37,538 bases of DNA, taken from the NCBI GenBank assembly GCA_015296075.1, contig DVDV01000380.1:1-37538 (forward strand), in the 5' to 3' direction. A model generated the notes under the pieces. The model was given only the letters and a program-made list of their open reading frames with translations, did no database searches and had not been told where the DNA came from. This DNA comes from Leptolyngbyaceae cyanobacterium M33_DOE_097. GTDB taxonomy: Bacteria; Cyanobacteriota; Cyanobacteriia; Leptolyngbyales; Leptolyngbyaceae. The translations under genes were made by a program, and so were the position numbers. Positions 1 to 6,884 of the stretch are shown here, in pieces (position 1 is the stretch's first letter; the number at the start of each line of letters is the position of its first letter).

Positions 1-81
1 TGAAACATTTGTACTGAAGTCAGAGCCTCTAAAGGCTTGTGCGCTCAATTTTATGAACGGCAGAATGGGTATTCCAGCCAT
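1..81 (-). CDS. Possible 5' end of an unidentified gene, running off the left edge
   Basis: On the minus strand an ATG at 81 opens 27 codons with no stop up to the window edge. The peptide starts MAGIPILPFIKLSAQ and is 19/27 identical to the peptide encoded at the right edge (37457-37538). It lies about 28 bases downstream of the Fur-like palindrome at 110-124, a normal operator-to-gene distance. No clear ribosome binding site is visible. I do not recognise the protein family. Caution: most substitutions between the two copies fall at second codon positions, which is not the usual mark of a conserved protein, and 27 open codons can occur by chance. If real, the gene is divergent from chlM and probably repressed by a Fur-family regulator. 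Confidence 0.4.
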   Translation of the reverse strand, partial: MAGIPILPFIKLSAQAFRGSDFSTNVS

Positions 82-109
82 TGATAGCTGTTCAAAATGA
101 ATATTTTTG

Positions 110-134
110 TGAGAATTATTCTCATACTGAGAAT
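110..134. promoter_or_regulatory. Fur-family-like operator, three half-sites (left)
   Basis: TGAGAAT-T-ATTCTCA at 110-124 is a perfect 7-1-7 inverted repeat of the kind bound by Fur, Zur or PerR regulators. A third half-site, TGAGAAT, follows at 128-134. It sits between the leftward reading frame starting at 81 and chlM starting at 234, so it could act on either promoter. The same three-half-site arrangement is kept at the right end, where it is the best-conserved part of the duplicated block. Which metal or regulator is involved cannot be told from the site alone. Confidence 0.65.
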
Positions 135-233
135 TGCTGATAAATCTCGTATCCCTTTTGTTTTCAACGCCTCAGCAGATTAGTATTAAGTTTGTGCAAT
201 CACGTGTTTCACACGGCAATGGGATAAACGGCT

Positions 234-914
234 ATGACTGCGGCAGACGATAAAACAATAGTTAGAGAATATTTCAACGCGACCGGGTTCGACCGTTGGC
301 GCAGAATCTATGGCGACGGTGAAGTTAATAAAGTTCAGCTTGATATTCGGGTTGGGCATCAGCAGACGGTCGATCATGTGTTGTCATGGCTGCGAGCGGA
401 CGATAACTTGCAGGGGATGACGATTTGCGACGCGGGTTGTGGCGTTGGCAGTCTGAGCATTCCTCTGGCAGAAATGGGGGCGAATGTGTTTGCCAGCGAT
501 ATTTCTGAAAAGATGGTGGGAGAAGCCAAAGATCGGGCAGCAGAGATTGGGCAACTGCAAAACCTAACCTTCTCTGTCCAAGATTTAGAGACGCTGACAG
601 GCAAGTACCATACTGTTGTCTGTCTAGACGTGCTAATTCACTATCCTCAAGATAAAGCCGCCGCTATGCTTGAGCATCTCAGCTCTTTGGCCGAGTCACG
701 TCTGATTGTAAGCTTTGCGCCTAAAACCCTGGCTTACAGCGTGCTGAAGAAGGTTGGCGAACTTTTTCCTGGCCCTAGTAAGACAACTCGCGCTTATTTG
801 CACCGTGAAGCTGACATCATCAAGATTCTGAATGACTTGGGCTGGACATTACAGCGCAATGCGATGACTAAGACGCGGTTTTATTTTTCGCGATTGTTGG
901 AAGTTACCCGTTAG
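234..914 (+). CDS. chlM: Magnesium-protoporphyrin IX methyltransferase
   Basis: This enzyme transfers a methyl group from S-adenosylmethionine to the C13 propionate of Mg-protoporphyrin IX, making the monomethyl ester that the oxidative cyclase uses in chlorophyll a synthesis. The 226-residue length is usual for ChlM. The N-terminus (VREYFNATGFDRWRRIYG) is typical of the family. The SAM-binding glycine motif CDAGCGVGSLSIPLA lies near residue 62, followed by the acidic loop ASDIS and the CLDVLIHYP segment. The C-terminal part is the Mg-protoporphyrin methyltransferase extension. ATG at 234 is the natural start. The upstream 152 bases are shared with a possible leftward gene and contain a Fur-like box, so iron control of chlM is possible but unproven. 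Confidence 0.95.
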   Translation: MTAADDKTIVREYFNATGFDRWRRIYGDGEVNKVQLDIRVGHQQTVDHVLSWLRADDNLQGMTICDAGCGVGSLSIPLAEMGANVFASDISEKMVGEAKDRAAEIGQLQNLTFSVQDLETLTGKYHTVVCLDVLIHYPQDKAAAMLEHLSSLAESRLIVSFAPKTLAYSVLKKVGELFPGPSKTTRAYLHREADIIKILNDLGWTLQRNAMTKTRFYFSRLLEVTR

Positions 915-955
915 CGCGAGCTAAGATCCCAGTACAGAGTCATTTCATAACGACG

Positions 956-1423
956 ATGGGCTGGGCTTTTATCTTTACGGGACCAATTATGTTTCTGGTG
1001 GGGTTGATCATTACGCTCAACGCCACCTATGCCATTACCTCTCCTATGACTAAACGCTACGAGGGGGGCTGGCAAGTTTTAACAATCGGCTTAACGATGG
1101 TGGCCGTTGGCGTGGGTCTCACGGCATTGGGTGCCCAGCAAGAGCAGAAGCGGCGCGAAAATCGGCAACGCCAAAAAGAACGCGATCGCCTTTACCATAT
1201 CTTTCTACAGCTTTTGAAGGAAGGAAAGGGAAACGTGACGGTGATGCAGTATGCGATCGCCACGGGGTTGGATGCCTACGCCGCACGAGCCTATCTAGAT
1301 GAGCAAGCAAAAGCGCTCAATGCTGGTTATAACGTGACCCAAGAAGGCACGTTTACTTACTACTTTGACCTGGATGGTACGGATGTGGAGGCATTGACTC
1401 CCTTGCCTGGTGAATGGTCATAA
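956..1423 (+). CDS. Small membrane protein with cytoplasmic C-terminal domain, function unknown
   Basis: The 155-residue product has two hydrophobic segments at about residues 3-27 and 41-60, joined by a short polar loop. A highly charged stretch rich in Glu, Arg, Lys and Gln (about 61-80) follows and is probably an amphipathic or coiled-coil helix. The C-terminal 75 residues (LYHIFLQLLKEGKGNVTVMQYA onwards) look like a small winged-helix or helix-turn-helix fold, but the match is weak. The gene follows chlM by 41 bases and precedes the DUF423 gene by 11, so the cluster is probably co-transcribed. No good ribosome binding site is seen before ATG 956. I do not know its function. Confidence 0.75.
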   Translation: MGWAFIFTGPIMFLVGLIITLNATYAITSPMTKRYEGGWQVLTIGLTMVAVGVGLTALGAQQEQKRRENRQRQKERDRLYHIFLQLLKEGKGNVTVMQYAIATGLDAYAARAYLDEQAKALNAGYNVTQEGTFTYYFDLDGTDVEALTPLPGEWS

Positions 1424-1434
1424 GTGCAGGAAGC

Positions 1435-1815
1435 ATGATGGTGAAGCTATTTTGGACGATCGCCGCACTATTAGGCGCAACTTCGGTAGGGGCAGGGGCG
1501 TTTGCTTCTCATGCGCTCAAAAACAGCCTGTCAGAGCGGGCGATCTCGCTGTTTGAAACAGCCGCTCGTTATCAGATGTACCATGCCTTAGCGTTGCTAT
1601 TCGTGGCACTGGTGTTGAGCCGCGTTGAGGGTTCGGTGTTGTTAGTCGTCGCAGGTTGGAGTTTGATTGCCGGAGTGCTGCTCTTTTCAGGGAGCCTTTA
1701 CGCTTTAAGTCTGACGAGTGTGAAGGTCTTAGGGGCGATCACACCACTGGGTGGAGTAGCGTTTCTGGTAGGGTGGTTGAGTCTAGCGATCGCCGCCTGG
1801 AACGTAAAACTGTGA
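1435..1815 (+). CDS. DUF423 family membrane protein (YgdD-like)
   Basis: A 126-residue integral membrane protein with four predicted hydrophobic helices. The N-terminal signature GATSVGAGAFASHALK followed by FETAARYQMYHALALL is characteristic of DUF423/YgdD inner-membrane proteins, whose role is unknown. An in-frame ATG at 1414 overlaps the previous gene. I prefer ATG 1435 because AGGAAG (1428-1433) lies just upstream and family members start close to this point. The stop codon overlaps the GTG start proposed for rsmG, suggesting translational coupling. Confidence 0.9.
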   Translation: MMVKLFWTIAALLGATSVGAGAFASHALKNSLSERAISLFETAARYQMYHALALLFVALVLSRVEGSVLLVVAGWSLIAGVLLFSGSLYALSLTSVKVLGAITPLGGVAFLVGWLSLAIAAWNVKL

Positions 1816-2687
1816 AACCAAAATCCTCTCCTAAAAGACCCCGCTCAGTTTCCCCAGAACGAGCCATTGTGCTGTCTGAGGTGGATGTTCCCTTGCTGCC
1901 GACCCATTTAGACTTGTGGCAACTAATGGATTGGCAGCCAGATGACGCCCAGTTAGAAGCCTTTCAAAAACTTTATGCCCTGATCTTGGCAGGTAATCAG
2001 GTCTTAAACCTGACCCGCCTGACGGAGCCAGAAGACTTTTGGGAAAAGCATTTGTGGGATTCGCTGCGGGGTTTGCAGCCATTTTTGGTGCAATCTGCTC
2101 AAAATGGGCTGAGCCAATCCCTCAGCGAGGTAAAACCAAACATGGCTCCGACGGTGATTGATATAGGAACGGGAGCTGGTTTCCCCGGTGTGCCGGGGGC
2201 GATCGCTCGGCCTGATTGGCAGGTGACGTTGCTCGACTCAACGCACAAAAAGGTGCAGTTTTTAGAGCAATTGGCAACCCAGCTGGGGCTAAAAAACATT
2301 GTGGCTTTAGCTGATCGCGTTGAAATGGTTGGGCAGTCGCCTCAGCATCGAGCGGCCTATGATGTTGCCTTGTTAAGGGCTGTCGCTCCTGCTTCGGTTT
2401 GCGCTGAGTATGGTTTGCCTCTGCTAAAAGCGGGAGGAATAGCGGTCTTATATCGAGGGCAGTGGAGTGAGGCCGATACAGCCAATTTAAAGCCAGTCGT
2501 TCAGCATCTCGGTGGTACGATTGAAGCGGTCGAAACGTTTCAAACACCGTTAACAGAGGGAGATCGCGCTTGTCTTTACCTGCGTAAAGTAGGCTCCACG
2601 CCGCCAGATTTTCCCCGCGCTGTGGGCATTCCTACCCAAAAGCCATTAGATTTTGACTCATCTAATGAACACGAGACATCCGCTTAG
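1812..2687 (+). CDS. rsmG: 16S rRNA (guanine(527)-N7)-methyltransferase
   Basis: RsmG (GidB) methylates N7 of G527 in 16S rRNA using S-adenosylmethionine. Family marks are NLTRLTEPEDFWEKHLWDS and the SAM-binding motif VIDIGTGAGFPGVPGAIARP, then DRVEMVGQ and the ALLRAVAP strand. GTG 1812 overlaps the upstream TGA by three bases (GTGA), a typical coupled start, and gives 291 residues. That is about 40 longer than common homologues, so GTG 1881 (268 residues) is a fair alternative. The open frame reaches back to 1656, but that part lies wholly inside the DUF423 gene and is not needed. The C-terminal 25 residues after LYLRKVG are an extra polar tail. Confidence 0.93.
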   Translation: MKPKSSPKRPRSVSPERAIVLSEVDVPLLPTHLDLWQLMDWQPDDAQLEAFQKLYALILAGNQVLNLTRLTEPEDFWEKHLWDSLRGLQPFLVQSAQNGLSQSLSEVKPNMAPTVIDIGTGAGFPGVPGAIARPDWQVTLLDSTHKKVQFLEQLATQLGLKNIVALADRVEMVGQSPQHRAAYDVALLRAVAPASVCAEYGLPLLKAGGIAVLYRGQWSEADTANLKPVVQHLGGTIEAVETFQTPLTEGDRACLYLRKVGSTPPDFPRAVGIPTQKPLDFDSSNEHETSA

Positions 2688-2695
2688 GCGATCGT

Positions 2696-2727
2696 CAGCC
2701 CAGCCACGAATGAGAGATACTGGGCTG
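2696..2727. terminator. Stem-loop between convergent genes, possible bidirectional terminator
   Basis: CAGCCCAG (2696-2703) pairs perfectly with CTGGGCTG (2720-2727) around a 16-base loop. It lies between the 3' ends of rsmG and the convergent DUF4168 gene. There is no strong T-run on either side, so it is only a candidate terminator. Confidence 0.5.
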
Positions 2728-2740
2728 GTTGATAGGCGTG

Positions 2741-3211
2741 TTAACCTGCCTTTTGCAGCCGCAAAATTTCTTGTTGGATTTTGCGCTCTAGCTCAGGGTC
2801 GCGATCGCGGCGACGGGTAATGTCATTAAACTGAGCCGGAGTGAGGGCACTGCGCTTGATAATATCGGCGGCTCGCCGAGTAAAATCGTCGCAGATTCCC
2901 TTCACCGCCGAGGGAATGTCTTGTTGCCGACAAACGTCTTCGGGCACGTTGCCGCCCATAATGCGCTTGGCCTGGGCATAGTTTTTACGCCGCATCTGCT
3001 CAATTTCAAAGGCAACCCGCGCGTACTCATTAATTTGAGCCGGAGTTTGAGCCTGGGCCACACTCACCCAAACAGAAAAGGGTGATTTTTGAGACAATGC
3101 TACATCGGCCGTGGTTAAGCCAGCTAACATTAGACTCGCAATCAGGGTGTGCCTCAAAATCTTCTGAGGGGTTGGAAAGGTTAGTAAACTAGCGAAGCGT
3201 ACCATAGACAA
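2741..3211 (-). CDS. Secreted DUF4168-like protein
   Basis: The 156-residue product has an N-terminal signal peptide with a hydrophobic core near LIASLMLAGLTTADVAL and likely cleavage after SVAQAQ around residue 55. The mature part is helical and charged (INEYARVAFEIEQMRRKNYAQA... LTPAQFNDITRRRDRDPELERKI). The pattern of a residue block ending in a PAQFNDI-type motif resembles DUF4168, a family of small periplasmic proteins common in cyanobacteria and of unknown function. Two conserved-looking cysteines (VCRQQD and GICDDF) could form a disulfide in the periplasm. It is transcribed away from cobH with about 90 bases between them, and meets rsmG tail to tail. Confidence 0.75.
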   Translation of the reverse strand: MSMVRFASLLTFPTPQKILRHTLIASLMLAGLTTADVALSQKSPFSVWVSVAQAQTPAQINEYARVAFEIEQMRRKNYAQAKRIMGGNVPEDVCRQQDIPSAVKGICDDFTRRAADIIKRSALTPAQFNDITRRRDRDPELERKIQQEILRLQKAG

Positions 3212-3303
3212 TGTGACACCAGAGGAAGTAGCACAGAAACGATTTCTATAGACACTGAGCTATTTTATTGCGAATAAGTTCCTGAAAGTTGAGGATAAAA
3301 CGA

Positions 3304-3933
3304 CTAAACTTGCAAATTTGTTTTTTGCCAAGCAAGTAAAAGCAATGCGTTAACAATGGCGGCTGCTACGGGCGAACCGCCTTTGCGACCCTCTACCCGG
3401 ATCTGCGCCACTTGGGTTTGGGCCAGCGCTGCTTTTGACTCTAAGACTGAGATAAACCCGACGGGCGCACCAATCACAAGCGTAGGGGGAGAACTCGCTG
3501 CAATGCAGTCGCATAGTGCTAATAAAGCGGTTGGAGCATTCCCGATCGCGTATATCGCATCAGGATACTGCTCCCAACACCGCAGTAACCCAGTCTCAGT
3601 TCGTGTCTTACCAGGGAGGGCAACATCTGCCTGCTCAACAGCAACCACTACCGGATTTTGGAAGGTCTTGGCGACGAGACTGGCGATACCAACTTTGACC
3701 ATTGAGACATCGGTCACAATCGTTCTTTTTTGCTGTAAGGCAGCGACTGCTCCGTCGAGCGCGCCAGGACTAAAGTGCAACAGGTGCTTAAACTCAAAGT
3801 CGGCGGTGCTGTGAATGATGCGGCGGGCGATCGCATACTCATCAGGAGAAAAGCAATGCGGTCCAAATTCGCGGTCAATCGCAGCAAAGCTCTGCACCAA
3901 AATTGGGTGCTCAAGCAAATGAGAGTCTCTCAT
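3304..3933 (-). CDS. cobH: Precorrin-8X methylmutase
   Basis: CobH/CbiC moves a methyl group from C11 to C12 of the corrin ring to give hydrogenobyrinic or cobyrinic acid in cobalamin synthesis. The 209-residue length is standard. The catalytic histidine is His41 in RRIIHSTADFEF. Other marks are VTDVSMVKVGI, the NAPTALLAL segment and the glycine-rich VIGAPVGFISVLESK and GRKGGSPVAAAIVNALL stretches. The ATG at 3933 directly follows the stop of the 2H phosphoesterase-like gene with a 3-base gap, so the two are probably co-transcribed. A second B12 gene, cobT, is 25 kb away in the window. I see no cobalamin riboswitch upstream. Confidence 0.95.
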   Translation of the reverse strand: MRDSHLLEHPILVQSFAAIDREFGPHCFSPDEYAIARRIIHSTADFEFKHLLHFSPGALDGAVAALQQKRTIVTDVSMVKVGIASLVAKTFQNPVVVAVEQADVALPGKTRTETGLLRCWEQYPDAIYAIGNAPTALLALCDCIAASSPPTLVIGAPVGFISVLESKAALAQTQVAQIRVEGRKGGSPVAAAIVNALLLLAWQKTNLQV

Positions 3934-3936
3934 TCA

Positions 3937-4722
3937 CTAAAACCCAAATACGGCCCAGTCAGACTCTCGGTAGTAGTCTGTCATGTCATTAAATTTGCGG
4001 AGTTCAGCCCGATTGACCCAAAAGTCTTTGTTGCTTTCTTCTAACCATTGATGATTGAGCGTGACCAGGCTCTCACAACACTGACCCAACATTTCGGGGG
4101 GTGGCACTTCGCTAAAATAACCCAGCGTGATATGGGGTGTGAAGTAATACTGCTGTTCAATGCCAAGACCCATTAGCTCCCGATTTTGATAAATCGATCG
4201 CCGAAACTTGAGCATGCGATCGTAGTCGCTCTCATTGGTCGGCACCAGGCACATGGCGATCGCCCGCGTCATGATAAATAGCCCAATCGCCTGAAAATGA
4301 ATGGGGTTGCCTTCATTCATCATCTGCGACTGCTCAAAAATTTTCACCATTTGCTGCCGCAGTTGCGCTTCATACTCAGGCTTCTGCTGGAGTGCATCAC
4401 GATACGCACTATCCCAAATCAGGTCAGCCAGGGTGAGATGAAAACTTGGGGGGGGCACAGGCGCAAGGATGTTGCTGCCCATATCTTTAATGAGCTGCTG
4501 CTGATAACGCTCTAAACTCTGATAGAACGTTTCATTCTCTGCTTCCGCAGTTCCTGGTGGGGTCACCACTGAGTAACCCGGAAACGGAACTGCCCGCAAC
4601 CCTTCACCAGGTACATACCGAAATTTAGGAGACTCCTGGATGTGTTGCATTTGAGTTCGGCAGCTTTCTGGCAGAATGAGCTGCATGGCTCGATTAAGGT
4701 AAGTCTGAAAATCGTCGTCCAA
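3937..4722 (-). CDS. DUF1868-like protein of the 2H phosphoesterase superfamily
   Basis: A 261-residue soluble protein with the two histidine motifs that define 2H phosphoesterases: His95-Leu-Thr97 in PSFHLTLADL and His197-Ile-Thr199 in TPHITLGYF. In this superfamily the two histidines form the active site for cleaving or joining 2',3'-cyclic phosphate and related bonds. The N-terminal FRYVPGEGLRAVPFPGYSVV and the length suit DUF1868, whose substrate is unknown. The start is uncertain: TTG 4722 gives the full frame, and the next ATG is at 4686. The gene lies just upstream of cobH in the same direction, a link that may be simply an operon arrangement. Confidence 0.85.
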   Translation of the reverse strand: MDDDFQTYLNRAMQLILPESCRTQMQHIQESPKFRYVPGEGLRAVPFPGYSVVTPPGTAEAENETFYQSLERYQQQLIKDMGSNILAPVPPPSFHLTLADLIWDSAYRDALQQKPEYEAQLRQQMVKIFEQSQMMNEGNPIHFQAIGLFIMTRAIAMCLVPTNESDYDRMLKFRRSIYQNRELMGLGIEQQYYFTPHITLGYFSEVPPPEMLGQCCESLVTLNHQWLEESNKDFWVNRAELRKFNDMTDYYRESDWAVFGF

Positions 4723-4852
4723 GATAAGGCCTCGTGTCGTCAGTAACGAAAGTGGCTAGATTTGAATCATACCGAAGGTGATCCTCAAGATACCTTAATT
4801 TCATCTTGACCGAACAGGACTAAACGCCACACGGCGAAAAAAGAGGAAGTGG

Positions 4853-5839
4853 ATGTCAATTTTTGTTTACTGGGGAGATGATGAATTTGCGATTGCCCAG
4901 GCTGTTTTAGCTATTCGTCAAAAGGCGATTGACCCCAGTTGGGAAGGGTTTAACTACGAGAAAATTAATTCTGACCAGCCAGATGCCGTCACCTATGCGC
5001 TCAACCAAGCGATGACGCCTCCTTTTGGGGCGGGTAATCGTTTAGTTTGGTTGGCAGAAACGTCGGTGTGTCAGCGTTGTCCAGAAGGGGTGTTGGCAGA
5101 GCTAGAGCGAAGTTTACCTCAAATTCCTGAAACTTCCGTTTTGCTGCTGACCTGCGCTGGCAAACCTGACGGACGGTTGAAATCGACAAAATTATTGCAG
5201 CAGTACGGCGAAGTCCGAGAGTTTGCGGTGATTCCACCCTGGAAAACGGAGTTGTTGGTCAAACAGGTGCAACAAACCGCGCAAAGCCTGGGTGTAAAGC
5301 TGACTAAAACGGCGATCGAGCAATTAGCAGAAGCGGTTGGTAGCAATACGCGGCAACTCTACAGTGAGCTAGAGAAACTGCGGCTCTATGCCGGGGCCAA
5401 CCAAAAACCGCTAGATGAGGCAACAGTGGCTCAACTGGTAACAACCACGAGCCAGAGCACGATTCAACTGGCAGCGGCGATTCGGCAGGGACACGCCGCG
5501 ATCGCGCTGGATCTGGTCGCAGATTTGTTGCGTCAAAATGAACCCGCATTGATGATTGCCCGCAGCTTGATCACTCAATTTCGTACTTGGGCCTGGGTGA
5601 AACTGCTACTTGAGACGGGTGAGCGCGATGAACGGGCGATCGCAGAGATGGCTGAAATTGGTAACCCGAAGCGAATTTATTTTCTGAAACAAGAAGTGGG
5701 CCACCTATCTGCAACAAATTTGCTGCAAACGTTGCCGATTTTACTGGAGCTAGATGCTGGGCTTAAGAGTGGTAGCGATGAGTTGATGATCTTGCAAACT
5801 AAAGTGATCGAACTGTGCCAAGTCTGTCGGGCAAGGTGA
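4853..5839 (+). CDS. holA: DNA polymerase III delta subunit
   Basis: HolA is the subunit of the clamp loader that opens the beta sliding clamp. The 328-residue product starts with IFVYWGDDEFAIAQAV, the family's degenerate AAA+ entry motif, continues with VWLAETSV and SVLLLTC strands and KPDGRLKSTKLL, and ends with the helical collar domain containing LYSELEKLRLYAG and MIARSLITQFRTW. ATG 4853 is preceded by GAGGAAG with good spacing. It is divergent from the 2H phosphoesterase gene, with 130 bases between. Confidence 0.93.
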   Translation: MSIFVYWGDDEFAIAQAVLAIRQKAIDPSWEGFNYEKINSDQPDAVTYALNQAMTPPFGAGNRLVWLAETSVCQRCPEGVLAELERSLPQIPETSVLLLTCAGKPDGRLKSTKLLQQYGEVREFAVIPPWKTELLVKQVQQTAQSLGVKLTKTAIEQLAEAVGSNTRQLYSELEKLRLYAGANQKPLDEATVAQLVTTTSQSTIQLAAAIRQGHAAIALDLVADLLRQNEPALMIARSLITQFRTWAWVKLLLETGERDERAIAEMAEIGNPKRIYFLKQEVGHLSATNLLQTLPILLELDAGLKSGSDELMILQTKVIELCQVCRAR

Positions 5840-6195
5840 TAGGCGTCACTGGGGATAGCCGTTTTTATCACAAGATTTGTCTGAAATCGACACAGAACTA
5901 ATTGAAGTAATGAATGAAACTAAGGGTAGGTTACAGCCTGCCCTGGTGCGTATGTAACGCGCGCAAAATATCACTCTCGCGATGCTTGGCAGTCGTGGCT
6001 CAGAGGGTAAGCTAAATCTAGCGATGCCCTAACGCATTTTCGCCACCTTATAGTTTTCTTAAATGATTCTTAAAAGTTTGATGGAAAACTGCAGGTGGTT
6101 CACTGGAAACAAATCTTAAAGTTATACGACTAATAATAGAGAGTAATCCGTATACATTTATGCCCCCTACTACCGCTCTACCTAGGAAAAACCTG
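5840..6195. other. Intergenic stretch between holA and the DUF2949 gene
   Basis: These 356 bases hold no convincing reading frame, no RNA gene that I recognise and no strong terminator after holA. The last 100 bases are AT-rich and probably contain the promoter of the DUF2949 gene, but no textbook -35/-10 pair stands out. Confidence 0.6.
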
Positions 6196-6438
6196 ATGGA
6201 TAATAGCCTCAGCCATATTGCCCGATTTTTAAGGGATGAACTTCAGATCCCCGATGAACGGATTCCTTCAATCTTGCAACAGTGTGGTGCAACCCTCCAT
6301 CGTTTACCTGTTGTTCTTTGGCAACAACGTTTGATGAGCCTTTCTCAAATTGACTACCTCTGCGAGTGGTTGGCTCAACAGACTTGTGAATCTCACTACA
6401 TCAAGACCTCAGAAGTCGCGATCGCACCCATCATCTAG
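6196..6438 (+). CDS. DUF2949 family protein
   Basis: A small soluble protein of 80 residues from the chosen start. The sequence HIARFLRDELQIPDERI followed by LPVVLWQQRLMSLSQIDYLCEWL matches the DUF2949 pattern seen across cyanobacteria (N-terminal helix RFLxxEL, then LPxVLWQxGLxxLxQLxxxxxWL). Function is unknown. ATG 6196 has AGGA seven bases upstream and gives a length close to family members. An in-frame ATG at 6160 would add 12 residues that do not look conserved. Confidence 0.85.
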   Translation: MDNSLSHIARFLRDELQIPDERIPSILQQCGATLHRLPVVLWQQRLMSLSQIDYLCEWLAQQTCESHYIKTSEVAIAPII

Positions 6439-6884
6439 AGCGGCTGCTAATTTAGTGGCTCCTTACTTGAGCGCTTGCTCACGAAATGGCAGCCTTCTTG
6501 CGATTAGCTGTTGTGGATTCTAACTGATTTTTCCCTCACGTTTAGCAAGCTGATTGATTTACCCACAAAAAGATTGTCCACTTTTGTCTAAAGTTTGGGC
6601 ACACTACTTTTTGGTAGCAGTTGAATATGTTCTACCATCGTCAACTAACCTGATGGGGTGATAGCAGTCAATAAAGTTGATTGAAGCGATCGAACATCGG
6701 TGGTGCAGCTTTGCAAACTGCGTGAGGTCTTTACCTTGATACGTTTACTAAAACGGGTGCCAGAGTGGTTTTGGAACGACAACCCAGGAAACTGCCACGC
6801 TTCAACGCAACAGTCAATTTTTGACGCTTGCCGATTGAGTGATTTGACTTGCTGCTTGTTGCCTGTTCGCCTGGAGTCTGAATT
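6439..6884. other. Intergenic stretch before the glycosyltransferase gene
   Basis: These 446 bases hold no gene that I can support. Short frames on both strands are broken and lack ribosome binding sites. The 3' end carries GGAG near 6873, which serves the GTG start at 6885. Confidence 0.6.

Larger units (their letters stand above)
1..139 (-). repeat. Left copy of a 139-bp inverted repeat
   Basis: This block matches the reverse complement of 37399-37537 over 139 positions without a gap. I count 26 mismatches by hand, about 81% identity. The mismatches are uneven: 12 of 81 in the outer part (1-81), 11 of 28 in the middle (82-109) and 3 of 30 in the inner part (110-139), which holds a Fur-like palindrome. 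The block begins at base 1, so homology may continue outside the window. The pattern fits two related promoter-plus-gene starts pointing outward better than transposon ends, because everything between them is ordinary chromosomal gene content. Confidence 0.9.

Noticed and set aside
1656-1811. N-terminal extension of rsmG from ATG 1656
   Set aside because: It lies inside the DUF423 gene in another frame and lacks any RsmG-like sequence; the GTG at 1812 gives a coupled start.
3356-3814. Long plus-strand frame within cobH
   Set aside because: Shadow of cobH; the minus-strand product matches the methylmutase family over its full length.
4741-4790. A GATTTGAATC segment resembling a tRNA T-loop
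   Set aside because: No acceptor stem, anticodon arm or D-arm can be formed around it. I found no tRNA in the window.
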